Shown piece after piece: positions 1 through 10,974 of a stretch of 64,000 nucleotides of DNA. The translations under genes and the position numbers were made by a program. Source of the DNA: Cryptomeria japonica (taxonomy: Eukaryota > Streptophyta > Pinopsida > Cupressales > Cupressaceae); the NCBI RefSeq assembly GCF_030272615.1, contig NC_081408.1, positions 400,423,889 through 400,487,888 of the forward strand. The letters run 5' to 3'. Below the pieces are notes generated by a model. It saw nothing but the letters and a program-made list of their open reading frames with translations. It searched no databases and was not told the origin of the DNA. Each line of letters starts with the position of its first letter. Position 1 is the first letter of the stretch.

Positions 1-25
1 TAAGTCTGAATGCAAATCTCCTCTA

Positions 26-934
26 GTGGTGCAAGCATCTCTTGATATCAATAGTCCTAAGAGTGGTTCGAGTGAAGAATCTATTGAGTGCATCGCCAGT
101 CCTCTTGAGAACTCACATAGCCTTAACATTTCATCCACTCATTCCATTTCCACTCCTCTCCCAGACTTGGATCAACAAGAATCAGAAAAGCCCTTACTTA
201 TTGGGGATCAAAAATCAAGATTTGAAAAGAAAAATCTAAAAGTCAATAATAAAGAAAAGTCCTTTAGTCCAAACCAAAATCAAAAGCTACTGGACTCCAC
301 AAATATCAAAGTCAAGGATAAAAATCCTATGAAGCAGAAAGAACAAGAGTTGATCTCCCCTAATATCAAAATAACTGGGGGCAAAAGTTCTACAATTTTA
401 AGTCAAAAAGCATACTTGTTGATCCTAAGTCTCCATCATGCCATCCTACTTTCACTTCCTTTCGCAATCATAAACCTTCATCACTCATCCACTTGTTCCA
501 CACATCCTTTCCCTTCTGGCGATACATCATGGACCTTTAATGGAGCTTCCTCGATGGAATTTGTTGTTAGGGATGCCCAAACTTCTTTAGGTGACACGCA
601 TATGGGACTGTGTAATCCACACATTAGTAATTTTATCTCAGTTCCTTTATCAAGGAAGATAGTCACTCGAGCTACACATCATTTAGTCAAGGAACAATGC
701 AACTACAATCATAAGGTGAAGCCTCGTACATTTGAGGTGGGTGACTTATTTCTCAAAGAAAATCCTAAAAATCAGCAAGACAAAGAGAAGAAGGGCAAGT
801 TCAAATCAAATTGGCTTGGTCCTTACATCATTACAGCAGCCTATGGATCCGGTGCATATTAGCTTTCAACTCCAGGTGACAAAACTTTGGAGGATCCTAT
901 CAACAACATGCACCTTCGCAAGTTTTACACATAG
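26..934 (+). pseudogene. Element G pol remnant: integrase C-terminal domain with unrelated N-terminal part
   Basis: The last 70 or so residues match the integrase C-termini of A and B: HKVKPRTFEVGDL, then LKENPKNQQDKEKKGKFK, then the GPY-type motif NWLGPYII and AAYGSGAY. A TAG at 860-862 interrupts the frame. Reading through it reaches the family ending HLRKFYT at 934. The preceding 200 residues are Ser/Lys-rich and do not look like the integrase core: no zinc finger or DDE residues are visible. They resemble the acidic linker between protease and RT of A, so a large internal deletion or rearrangement is likely. Integrase would insert the cDNA into chromatin, but this copy cannot be functional. 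Confidence 0.75.
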
Positions 935-948
935 CTCTTCAGAGTATC

Positions 949-1060
949 CTAATTCAAAAATACAAAAAAAAAAAAAAAAATACAAAAATACAAAAAAATA
1001 AAAAATAAAAAATAAATAAAAAAATACAAAAAAAAACTCATAAAAATAAAAAAATCATTA
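949..1060 (+). repeat. A-rich tract after pol (element G)
   Basis: Almost pure A with scattered T and C directly follows the integrase stop. Matching A-rich tracts (T-rich on the plus strand) follow the integrase stops of elements A and B. Confidence 0.8.
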
Positions 1061-1063
1061 CTT

Positions 1064-1170
1064 GGTGAAAACCTGGCAAACAGGCGTCTTGTGACACAAA
1101 AAAATAAAAATAAAATAGAAAAAATATTTTCATCCAACGGTGAAAACCACTTCGGTGGTGCCCTGGGCAA
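1064..1170 (+). other. Conserved post-integrase motif GGTGAAAACC, two copies (element G)
   Basis: The first copy at 1064-1090 reads GGTGAAAACCTGGCAAACAG and continues GCGTC. The second at 1139-1170 reads GGTGAAAACCACTTCGGTGG. The first copy is nearly identical to minus-strand sequence in B (41021-41045) and A (21551-21573), at the same position relative to the integrase stop. Function is unknown. Confidence 0.7.
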
Positions 1171-2529
1171 GTACCATGGTTAAAACTGGGTCACTAGTGC
1201 CATGCGTAGAGACATTGCTCCTCCCTCCTTCAGGATTCTATTTCATCCTTAACTTTGCACACACTCACAACCTCTTCATCCATAATAAACATACCCTTTC
1301 CCATCATGGCTTGTTATTGATCTACCCAAGATTGGTTCGCCATCATAATAAACATTCCTTTTCACCCCTTTTCCATCCATAATAAATCAGATCCTATATG
1401 TGGCTAAGGAAAATCCTACGTCTAGTAATGGGTGTGGAACTGAGAGTATCACATGTTTCGAGTAGTACAGTTTCTTCCAGTTTCCTTCAGTCTATTCGCG
1501 CACAATCCACAATAAAGCAACATCCGCATCGCCAATCTGCAATAAAGTTCTGTCTTCTTTGCAATAAAGTATCAGTTTCATGGATTCAGTCAGTTTCAGA
1601 TGAGACAACAACAACAATGGACTTCAACAAATCAAATCTTTCAACAGACTCAAACAACATTATGGTTCAGTGCTATCTATCCTTTTTGTGAAAGTAAACA
1701 TTGTGACCACAATCAAATAAGACTTATACAAGTGACAAGAGACACTAAACTTGAGGACTACAGTAGATGTTGGTGTCGAGTCTTGGTGTTATTTTGATTT
1801 TATCTTTTGGTGACATGTCTTTTAGCTTTTCTAGGATGTCTCTGACTAGAGATTCTATCTCCAGGATGTCTTTGACTAGAAAGGCGAGGATGGGGTATCG
1901 TCACCTATTTTTATTTGATGTCTGTGAATTGTCTCTTAGTAATGCTATGACTTGTCCAAGGATATGAGGACATTGAGAGTCTAGTATGAACTGGGGCATT
2001 CCTTGGTTGAGACTATCTTATCTCCATACAAACAGGTATAATGACTTTCTGGGTCGAACATATGCCTCGATTGTCATAACCTATTTTGCCATAATAAAGC
2101 TCAATGATGATAATGCACAAGAAGCTCTTTCACTTTCATATCTTCTATCTTTCATTCCCCTTTCTTGATTGACTTCCATCGTCCTTCTTGAGTCCATGTA
2201 TCCTGCTATCACATGACTGAGTATAGTGACACACCAAAAACATTTGCATCTCATGTAGTTTCACCTGCATTACCACATATAAGCATTTCATACACACATA
2301 TAGATATCACAGTTGCATCACATCCTTCACACAACACATGTAAGCAATCTTACATTGTTATCATGTAAATAGTTCTTTGCATTATCATATTCATTTGCAT
2401 TTCATACATTCACATTTGCATTGGCATAACATATTAAAAACATAAAAGAACAAAAAAAATATTGCATTTCATCATGTACATATTCGCATCAAAAAATCAT
2501 AAATGTCATGATACAATGATGTCAAAATA
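1171..2529. other. Non-coding stretch of element G
   Basis: I find no convincing ORF here. A short direct duplication (aggatgtctctgactaga) occurs near 1832-1880. From 2220 the sequence becomes AT-rich with many cattt/catat runs. By position it equals the spacer between pol and the antisense PMD gene in A and B, but it also replaces the missing C-terminal half of the G PMD gene. Confidence 0.5.
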
Positions 2530-3039
2530 CATATGGCTACAACCAATCCTCGTGTCGCCCTATCCGGACATAGGAACCCACTAATCACTCTTGCCAACAC
2601 TGATGGTAGTGCCAATCATGTCCATGTCATGGTATCCCATGCCATGTGTCCAGCCCTCATCTCTAGTCTCGGATCCCGAAACACTCATCTCAGTGCATCC
2701 CTGTCTCCGTCTCGATCATAGGGTATCAACTCCCCATCAATCGGTATCCTCAGAATCTTGTACACATCCTCTAAGGTGACTGTCATCTCACCCATCAACA
2801 AATGAAAAATACAAGTCTTTGAGTGCCATCTCTCAGCTAAAGCAGTCAGCAATCCCATGTTTGCCTGAAACTCAGGTACATACAGAATGAATCGCAGACC
2901 CATAACCTCAATTGTGGCTCTATCCTCAAAAGTCAACTCCGATCGTAAACTCTGAGTCAATGGGAATCTCTCCCATGACTCCAGCATAGGTAGGTACTCC
3001 TGCAATCAAGCAAATCAGTCTATGTCAGTCAAAGTGGCA

Positions 3040-3290
3040 TTCCCTATTCATCACAAAATGTTGCTTTTTATCCTAAGTGTTTATGATACTCTATCCCAGT
3101 GACACTCAATGTTCATCACAAAGTGTTGTTGTTTATCCTAGTGGTACTCCCTGTTCATCACAAAGTACTATGTGTTTTGCACTCCCTATTCATCACAAAG
3201 TGCTTCTCTTTTTAGTACTCCCTGTTCATCACAAAGTACTATGTCTTGGTACTCACTGTTCATCACAAAGTGCCTCGATCCTATCCTAGG
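3040..3290 (-). repeat. 35-bp tandem repeat in the PMD intron of element G
   Basis: The core ttcatcacaaagt recurs at 3047, 3112, 3154, 3189, 3224 and 3259. The last four copies have an exact spacing of 35 bases, with flanks such as tactccctg. The array lies wholly inside the predicted intron 3000-3676. Confidence 0.85.
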
Positions 3291-3294
3291 GGGG

Positions 3295-3660
3295 GCCTCT
3301 GCTTGAGTGTATCCTCTTGAGTAGTTTCCTAATTGGCAACATATGTTCTATCATAGAATTGTCAATCCTAGCCCTATCTGTTATCCTAGTCTTCCCTAGA
3401 GGACCTGCTTGAGTGTATCCTCTCAGCAACTTATCCAATCGACAGCGTATGTTCATCACAGAACTGCCGATTTGACCTTGAAGACATAAACGCACCTGCA
3501 CAACACAGACGCGCTCGCATTTGACATAAACGCGCATGACACAGACATGCCTTGACGTTTTTACCCTGCTTGACATTTTTTCTAGACATACCAAAAGTGC
3601 ATTTATTGCACTACCTAACATGCATTTATGACAACAATTAATGCAGAAAAGTACAAGGAT
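3295..3660 (-). repeat. Degenerate repeats in the PMD intron of element G
   Basis: An imperfect direct repeat pairs 3295-3365 with about 3400-3470 (shared ctgcttgagtgtatcctct and the following lines). Between 3470 and 3600 the minus strand has several short units of the form GCG-TTTATGTC (for example GTGCGTTTATGTCTTCAAGG). These resemble the GCGCTTTTGTC units of element A. Confidence 0.6.
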
Positions 3661-4046
3661 GTTTTGTGATACTTACCGGCTCTCCTGCATCTGCTGGCCT
3701 CTGAAATCAGCGAACACGATCGAATTTGTGCACCAATGCCATCGCTGCTGACTGTTGCTGCTCTATTTTCTCTCTACACTCTAATCTCTTGGATGTGTTG
3801 ATGACAATGAGGATGTTTTCCCCTCGTGGTCTATCTTGTAGCCTAGCCCTACCCTAGCCCTATCCCTCATTTCCTGAGTCAGTCTTCTTTATCGCGTGAC
3901 TCTATCACTTTACCCAGTCAGCCCATTCTAGCCTTTCTTTCTTATCGAGAGATTGTCTACGATCTTTTCAGACATTTTCCTACAATCTCTCGAGGGGGCA
4001 TATCATTCCCATCTTGGGGCAACTTTGTATCAGTTCATATTATCTT

Positions 4047-4092
4047 CTTTGAAACAACGCGACAACCTGCATTGTCTCAAAGAGGGGCAAAA
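4047..4092 (+). promoter_or_regulatory. Pre-PPT hairpin and polypurine tract of element G
   Basis: CTTTGAAACAA (4047-4057) can pair with TTGTCTCAAAG (4072-4082) around a 14-base loop, with 10 of 11 positions complementary. The 3' arm runs into the purine tract AAAGAGGGGCAAAA, which abuts the LTR at 4093. The PPT primes plus-strand DNA synthesis in LTR retrotransposons. Confidence 0.8.
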
Positions 4093-4889
4093 TGTAGACA
4101 CCTAAAATTGTCATGTCTAATTAAATAAATATTTTATTTATTTAATTACTTTAGCCTAATTCTTCTATTAATTGAATAAATCTTTATTTATTTAATTAAT
4201 TCATTTATCCTCTTCTAGCCTTATTTCTCATTTAAATAAATACATTTATTTATTTAAATTATCCTTTTCTTAAATTAAATAAATATCTTATTTATTTAAT
4301 TGATCTTTATTCTTCTATTAATTAAATGAATCTTTATTTATTTAATTAATTCATTAACCTTTTCTACCCATGACACATGTCATTCATCTCTTAATTCCTA
4401 CACTACCCACCCTCTTATTATTTTCTTATTTTCTCTACCTACCCTCTAATCATAGCCGACCTCTTTTACACCTCTCAATCTTATCTCTCCATTTCATATA
4501 GTGTCTTCTATATAAGAGGATACTTCCTTCATTATTAACCCTAATCAATCTATGCATCCTAATCAATTGATTACACTCACTATGCATTCAGCCCCAACTA
4601 TGCTTTTCATATGCGATCCTACTTGCAACCACATTTACGTTCTTTTTTGAGCTCTTGTGCACATAAAATTTGAGAGCAAATATATCAAGCAAGATCAATG
4701 GAGATAGGAAGAATGGAGATTCAAACCCTATTGGACATGTGATGGTATAATCTTTGTGATTTCATTTGATTTGCATTGTCTTAGGTAATCTTCATATGTT
4801 ATGGTAGATCTTTGTTGTTGTTAGGCTAGGGTTTTGTGGTTGAATTCATTTAGTCTTTCAATATTGTTAATCCACTTTCACCACATGCA
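4093..4889 (+). repeat. 3' LTR of element G
   Basis: It starts TGTAGACACC directly after a PPT and ends near ...CACATGCA at about 4889. Downstream sequence matches D-family gag. Its first third holds at least four AT-rich palindromes built from AATTAAATAAAT and ATTTATTTAATT (about 4112-4350), which could fold as hairpins. A TATA-like stretch (tctatataagagg) lies near 4508-4520. The partner 5' LTR is outside the window. Confidence 0.75.
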
Positions 4890-4904
4890 TGATGCTCCTA
4901 CTTA

Positions 4905-7056
4905 TTCTTTTGCTGCTAAACTGGTTTGCCATCCTTCCAATTTGTGTTGTAAGGATAATCCTACAATCTTGGGGGTCTTTTAAATATATTAAACTGTGGC
5001 TTTTCCGATACAAAACCCTTATCATTCTTTGCCACAATCAATTTAAGATCCTTCAAGGTATTAAGTACCTTGTCCCATTTGTCTTCCTCTTTATGTTTTG
5101 ACCCTAAATATTTCTCAACTCTGTCCTTTGCACACTTCAAAAATTTGGGATCCTCTCTTCTTCCAAGATTACTTGAAGCTCTTCTATTCCCTTCAACGTT
5201 AATGGCTATCCTGAGTGCATCTCTAAGACTTTGAGGATCTTTATCTCTAAGGATATACACCATTTTTGCATCAAATGCATTCATATATGTAGTTAGACAA
5301 ACATTATCATCTAGCCTTAAAACTTGAAATAACTTATGCATAGCTTTTTGAAACCTAATATTAAAATCAACCACATCCTCATTTAATGACTTCTTGATGT
5401 TATTTAACTCATTTAACATAAAGCTTGCATTCATATTTTCACCATACTACTCTTTGAAACATCTCTCAAATTCTTTGCAAGAACTGATGCTTGCAGTTGG
5501 CAACCCTTTGTACCAATCCCTAGAATCCTCTGTCAAAGATTGCACAAAAAGTTTCATGACAATATCCTCATGCTCCACTTCATAGTCGTTTAACTTATCT
5601 ATGAAAGCCCTTAGATGTTCCTCACTAGTAATAGCATTATTCCCTACAAACTTATTGAATTTATCCCTTAAGTCATTTGGGATTGTGTTAGGATGTCCTA
5701 GTATCCCATCAAAATGCAATTGCCTATACCTTTCTAGATGGATAGGTCTTCTTTGAGACTGCCCAATAGCAGCTTATCCTACAATATTTGTTGTGGCATT
5801 AGTCATAGTGGTATTTGTTCTAGTGATAACCCCAGTAGTAGTATTAGGCTCTTTAAAAGGTTGGGGTTGACTGAAGTTTTGAGTAGCCACTTGACTTCCC
5901 TACCCAATAACTGCACCTCCAATATTCTGGGTATTCTGAACATTATGGGCAGGAGTATTTGTACTGACATTTGGTGTTGTTGTAGAAGCCACACTAGAAA
6001 TAGCTCGAGGTTTAGATGGACCAGCAGTAAATGAAATACTATTTAATATTGACAATTTAAGGAAATAAATCTTTCTCTTCATTTATGCACTTGAAGTTTC
6101 CATCTTAATTTTCTTCAACTCTTTTGCAAGAGTTTCATTTTCTATCCTAGCTCTTTATAACTCAATTTCAACTTGGGATAATTCTTGACTAGGATCTGGG
6201 ATAGTTGAAGATATTTTATCATGTGTCTTAACACCTGATAAGTTTTGTTTTCCTTTATCCAAATTTGATCTAGGAATCCGAGCACTTGGTTGACTAGAAT
6301 ATGATAACTTTTGGCTATCAGCATGACTCTTAGACTTTTCTTTTGCAACATTTTCATATCTTTTATCTAAGACCTCTCTTAGAACAAGACCCTCAACACT
6401 AAGCTTGACATTTTCTTGAGTTAATGCTTTGAGTGTAGCCAATTGTCATATTAGACCGTCTCTTTCTATTATAGCCCTAATGACTTCAGATTCCTTTTAT
6501 TTTTCTCTCTTCCTTCTCAAATTTATTTATTCTTGGAGCTCCCTTCTCAGTGTGTCTATATCTCCAAAAACTTCTTCAAGATCCCAGATCCAGAAGTATC
6601 ATGTAAATCAATTAGGTTTACATTACCTTGTTCTCGAATTGACTCATAACCATGAGGAAACTTTGTTGTGAGACCAAGAGGAGGAGGTACACCAATAGCA
6701 TTTTCACTTTGGTGACTTCTACTTCTACTCTGGCCTCTCTTCTTTTCTGAATACTTAACTTGAGTAACCTACTTTCTATGTTGTTGCACCTCTTTTTGAA
6801 TAGGTGTGTCAAACAAGGAATTAAAGAATCCTAAATTATCTGATTCAGAACTCTTAGAAGATGATGTATGAATTTCAAGAACAAGATTTAAATGTGACTT
6901 ACTTGCATTCTTGTGCTTAGGTCTCCATGACAAGCGAGCGGTGCTAATTTCTGTATTTCTTCTTGCCCTGTTTCTCTGCAGAGCTCCATGAATCTCTTCC
7001 AAATTCTCTTCAGGATGCAGTCTCATGTAACCTCTAGTGTTCTTTGCTTTACTCAT
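4905..7056 (-). pseudogene. Element F gag polyprotein remnant
   Basis: The ATG at 7056 gives MSKAKNTRGYMRLHPEEN. The frame then passes several stops and frameshifts. A Ser/Thr/Asn-rich middle segment precedes the gag core, which starts LERYRQLHFDGILGHPN (about 5730). The core continues as DSRDWYKGLPTASISSCKEFERCF and DFNIRFQKAMHKLFQ, typical of the retrotransposon gag capsid domain. It ends RPPRL, PYNTNWKDGKPV at about 4910, which matches D gag at 58600-58650. Gag would form the virus-like particle. The C-terminus was removed by insertion of element G. Confidence 0.75.
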
Positions 7057-7340
7057 AGTGACAAAATCTTTCAAAAATACACGCACTAGCGCAGAGACCT
7101 CAGAGTCTCCACCCAAATCGCTTTGGGATAACAAATAATACACTACTTGGTAATCTTTAAAATAAATTTGCTCACAAACAGGAATGTTTTTCTCACAAAA
7201 ATATAGAACAGCCTTTACACACAAAATCATGAGCTAGAAACACCAAATCGCGGGCTCAACCATCAAATCACATAAACACTATGAAAATTCAATGCAATTT
7301 TGCTAAATGGATGACAAGACTGACTGCAACTATGCATTAG

Positions 7341-7358
7341 TCCCCAGTAGAGTTGGCA
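7341..7358 (-). other. Primer binding site of element F (tRNA-Arg-like, degenerate)
   Basis: On the minus strand it reads TGCCAACTCTACTGGGGA, close to TGGCGACTCTGCTAGGGA of D. Six bases separate it from the LTR end, as in D. It looks like a decayed complement of a tRNA-Arg 3' end. Confidence 0.6.
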
Positions 7359-7364
7359 TTTAGT

Positions 7365-10300
7365 TGGTTCCCAAATATGGCTTTACACTTCTACAATGCA
7401 GAAAACAAGTTTATTCCTCAAAATATATATGGAAAGCAACTTCCAACTATCAATATCCTTCAGACTTGGACCGACTGTGACAAGGATCTACAAATCCTTC
7501 TACACTTTGGGCTCTGCAATACCCAAGAGGGTGATCCCTTAGAAAATTTGTGATCTTTGTACCACATTCATGAATTATGCTAAAACAAAGAAGATAATCT
7601 CATAAATGGGTTCAATAGCAAGGAGAATGTTGAAGAATGATGAATTCTTCAGTGATCCTCGACCTTATCTGGAGCATGAGATAGTAGGAAACCTCAAACA
7701 TACATAAAAACTTTGAAATATGTTTTGATTTTAATAATTTATGACAAACCATAAGTGAAACAGACAAGAAATTGATAACCTAATGACAAATGCTAGCACA
7801 CACCATTGCCTTACTCTATTGGGCTCTGAGTTTTTGAAATATCACTGAAACTTGATAGAAATTTATCTAATAGCTGATTAAATTTTAAATGATATTGCAT
7901 TACAATATCATTTATTTGACATTTCTTACCCAAACTACTTATCAAATCCTAGTACAAGCTTTATCCCTCTGTAATCTCATTCAACCATTTTAATTAGCCG
8001 CTTGGATTAAAGCATAAAATTAAAAATTACATACATCATAACAATGCAACGAGGAAATTCAACCCTTGACTTCATTTACCCAAAAGAAAATAAAATTGTA
8101 CACAGGAGAGTAAGGATTTGAAATTATATCTGTATTAACTTCAAAAGCTATCTTCTATCAAATAACTGAATACCTTTCATTTACAGGAGAACCCATTTGA
8201 AATTTGAAACCCATGACTATCTTTTATTTCTCTCTACAAAATGGCATTACAATTCTCTGTTATTTACTCATGACTTATCAAAATTGGAACCTAACCTTGC
8301 AGACCAGACCTACAGAAGAGACCCTATTCAGATATTTTGGAACCCTTTCTCTTGGCTTTGATTTCCCTTTTATAGAAAACAAGGGAGCAACAAGCTTAAG
8401 GCCAAGAGACACATGCCATCAGAATGATTAAACATACTTGAATTTTGTTACAAAGATATTCCATTTGAGGAAAGTTATAACCAATATCAAAATCTGGAAC
8501 CGCTTCTCTGAAATTCATGATGCATTTTACCGCCCTTGTTGTTGTTCTGATTCAAAAATATATCCGCCACTAGAAGACAAAAATCGTTCAACCAAATAGT
8601 TTACAATCCTTTTTCATCATTCAAATATGTCTTACTCCATCTATTGTATTCTTCATCAGATGGCAATTCATAACTCATGACTTCATCATCTTTTGCTCTT
8701 ATGGAAGGTATTTAATGGCTACATGATTTACCTCTCTTTCAAAAGATTCAAAAAATGTCCTTGTGGCAATTATTTTGTCCATGCTATCCTCGAGCATATC
8801 ATTATTCAGCCCTTCACAAATTAACTCTACTTGGGTGTTGATGACTCTCCCTGCCTCCTCTTTCCAAAATTGTAAAGGCTTAACTGACTCATTTTCATCC
8901 TCAATATCTAGCAGAAGTGTTTCACTCATCTCATTGAAATTTCTCATCACCTCCCTTATCTTTCTTTCTATATTCTCTGGCAAAATTTGGGCCTCCTAAA
9001 TTGACTTTACCAACAAATAAGTTGGTCAAAGTGCAGGTGGCCTCTCAGCATGATATTTGGAAGCCATAGACATTACTCGAAGCTCATTTCCCCTTTGCAA
9101 CCATTTTGTGAACAAGGGAACAAACATTCCTTATATTTATCAAAATTCTGAATAGTATTAAATAATAAAGAATACAAAGAATGAATTATATTAAGTCTAC
9201 TATCAACTTTTTCATTTAAATGAGTTAGCACCGAGCTAACTATCTCATTTTGTTTCCAAGAGGACTTATCTCCTGATTCCTTCAGCTTATTTTCTAATTC
9301 AATAATATTCTCCAAGAGCTAGGATTTAGTTGGTTCGGTAGATCTAGTGGATTCAGGCTCATCATCATCATATGGTACCAATGATATATTGGGGATATCG
9401 ACATTGTTTCCAGGTTGAACTGCTTCTTCTTCAAGGGTAACAGGCGAAGATCTGGATGTTGATGGTGCTGATGTCCCCATAAGTGCAAAAGAGGATATTC
9501 TTTTCTGTCCTTGCTCAATAAGTTGTACTTTGGTTTGCAAATTTGCACATATTTATTGAATTGTATTATAATCATTGAAAAGCTTGTCAAAATTTCTCAT
9601 TAGCTCTATTTTTTCCAACGCTTCCCTCTTTGTAGACTCATGAGCCAATTTGGAGACATCAATGTTCAACTTTGTAGCTTCCACACTTGATGTGTTAGAT
9701 GCTCTTTTTATAATAAGGCCTCCCCTTAATTTGGTAATTATGTCACCAATGTTATGCTTTCTAGGTCCTTCCTCTAATGCCCATATTGCCAAGGTTGCAT
9801 AATCATCTACAAAATATGATCCTTTTAATGCCAAGCTTTCTTCTTCCTCTAAACCTAATTGTTGGTCCTTTCATTTCCTAATTTCATCAAAGGCCACTAC
9901 ATCTTCTATATCCCATTCTGGTAAAATTAAGAATCCATCCTGATTTACAATCATCCTGCCCTCATCTGCAATAATTTTCCTAAACTCTTCCATCATCTCA
10001 TTCTTAACTTCCTGATTTTCATGTTCAGACATATCTGGCCTCTGATCTTTTCTCTAAGCACTTCTCTTCTTAAATTCTTCTATTTTCATTTTCCATACTA
10101 ATTGCAGAAAGGTTGGGCTTCTCACAAAAGCATCATCCTTAAGAAATTTATCACATGCCTCCTTCCTTGCATCCCTAAAAGCTCTGCCTTGAATATCCAA
10201 AGGAGTGAGGTCCAAATTCAAACTAGGAGGCACAAGAGGAATACCAATTTGCATCTCTGCACTTGTTACTATGAAAGTATCTTCCTCTATTTGTTCTTTG

Positions 10301-10609
10301 AACCGCCTTGAAGGTGAATAGGGCACATGTGGTGGTGAAGGACTTCTATCTAAATCTTCAAGATCAATGATCTTGACTCCTTTAAAATTCTTAACTTGCA
10401 CCTTTGGGGGAGGGTCTGGCTTCATTATCTTTTTACATTTTCTCCTCACCAATTCTTGAGTGTCGATGCTACTCTCTTCTTCACCACTTGTTTCTTCTCT
10501 TACCCTATTTTGAGAGGGCTCATTAACAGGTCTCTCTTCTACTAGGCCATCTATTCTTTGAAGTAGAGGAGGTCGTGGGCCTCATTGTTGCATCCTCATT
10601 TGATGAATT
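7365..10609 (-). repeat. 5' LTR of element F (truncated by E)
   Basis: The LTR end on the plus strand reads TGGTTCCCAAA, matching TGGTGCCCAAA of D. A second patch of similarity to the D LTR lies at about 7497-7531 (ctacactttgggctctgc). 7365-8620 shows no convincing ORF and is AT-rich. 8640-10590 carries an ORF on the minus strand. The U3 part of this LTR is missing because E is inserted at 10610. Confidence 0.6.
8640..10590 (-). pseudogene. ORF within the LTR of element F, unknown protein
   Basis: The longest open segments are 10452-10054, 9834-9553, 9540-9319, 9315-9073 and 8983-8699, with few stops between them in a nearly continuous frame of roughly 620 residues. The N-terminal part has a basic stretch (VRRKCKKIMK), Pro-rich PSPPHVPYSPSRR and LDLTPLDIQGRAFRDARKEACDKF. 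The middle has WALEEGPRKHNIGDIITKLRGG. The C-terminal part is charged and helical (ENIERKIREVMRNFNEMSE). I recognise no domain. It occupies the same place in the LTR as the ORF of D and E but does not look like the same protein. It starts 20 bases from the E insertion, so the true N-terminus may be lost. Confidence 0.5.
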
Positions 10610-10974
10610 TGTTAGCACATATTTTTGCAAAATATTATGTGCTATTTCTTTAATGTTTTATATATAAATTTTCATCATAAGAGAATTTATTTTTAGATTG
10701 TATGTGCAGGATATATGTTGCAGTGTCAAAAAAAATCCCCCAGTGACCTCATTTTTCATAATTGGACAAGCACCGCTAAGGCATGCTAAGGGTTGGCACT
10801 GAGTATGAACCACATGAGGAAGTTTCAACATGACAACATTGGGAGCCTTATAAATCATTCTCTGGGCCTATGTTATAGTCTTTGTCATCTATTAGCACAT
10901 GTTGATTTTCCATAATAGGTTACAAGTGCAAGTGATATATGAAGAAGAGCTTAATTTGCATAATTATCAAATTT

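Larger units (their letters stand above)
2530..3742 (-). pseudogene. Antisense plant mobile domain (PMD) gene of element G, two exons, truncated
   Basis: Exon 1 is 3677-3742: ATG then KFDRVR, an in-frame TGA, and ends GEP before the strong donor GTAAGTAT. The intron is 3000-3676 and ends TTGATTGCAG. Exon 2 starts at 2999 in phase 0 with EYLPMLESWERFPL and runs through the PMD core: WHSKTCIFHL, MGEMTVTLEDVYKILRIP, GELIPYD. The same exon 1, phase-0 intron and exon 2 start are seen in A and B. After a frameshift, homology continues to about 2530 (GFLCPDRATRGL) and then stops, so the C-terminal half is deleted. PMD proteins of plants (MAIN/MAIL1 class) act in the nucleus in gene expression and transposon silencing. 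The role of the retrotransposon version is unknown. Confidence 0.75.
1..4889 (+). mobile_element. Element G: 3' part of a Tat-type Ty3/gypsy retrotransposon
   Basis: The plus strand carries an integrase C-terminal end, an A-rich tract, an antisense PMD gene, a PPT and an LTR that starts TGTAGACACC. This is the same order as the 3' halves of elements A and B in this window. The 5' LTR, gag and most of pol lie outside the window. The element appears to be inserted in the gag of element F: F homology starts within about 20 bases of the end of the G LTR. The exact right boundary (4880 to 4889) is uncertain because several CA dinucleotides occur there. Confidence 0.8.
4890..10609 (-). mobile_element. 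Element F: gag, PBS and 5' LTR of a D-family Ty3/gypsy element
   Basis: Minus-strand gag (to about 4905), a PBS at 7341-7358 resembling that of D, and a long LTR at 7365-10609 form the 5' end of an element. It is cut on the left by G and on the right by the LTR of E. Pol and the 3' LTR would lie left of G, outside the window. F is the oldest layer because the others are nested in it. Confidence 0.65.

Noticed and set aside
3040-3290. CRISPR-like array
   Set aside because: Repeats of 35 bases are directly adjacent without unique spacers, and the context is a retrotransposon intron.
4500-4530. Host gene promoter suggested by a TATA-like sequence
   Set aside because: It lies within the G LTR, where a TATA box is expected.
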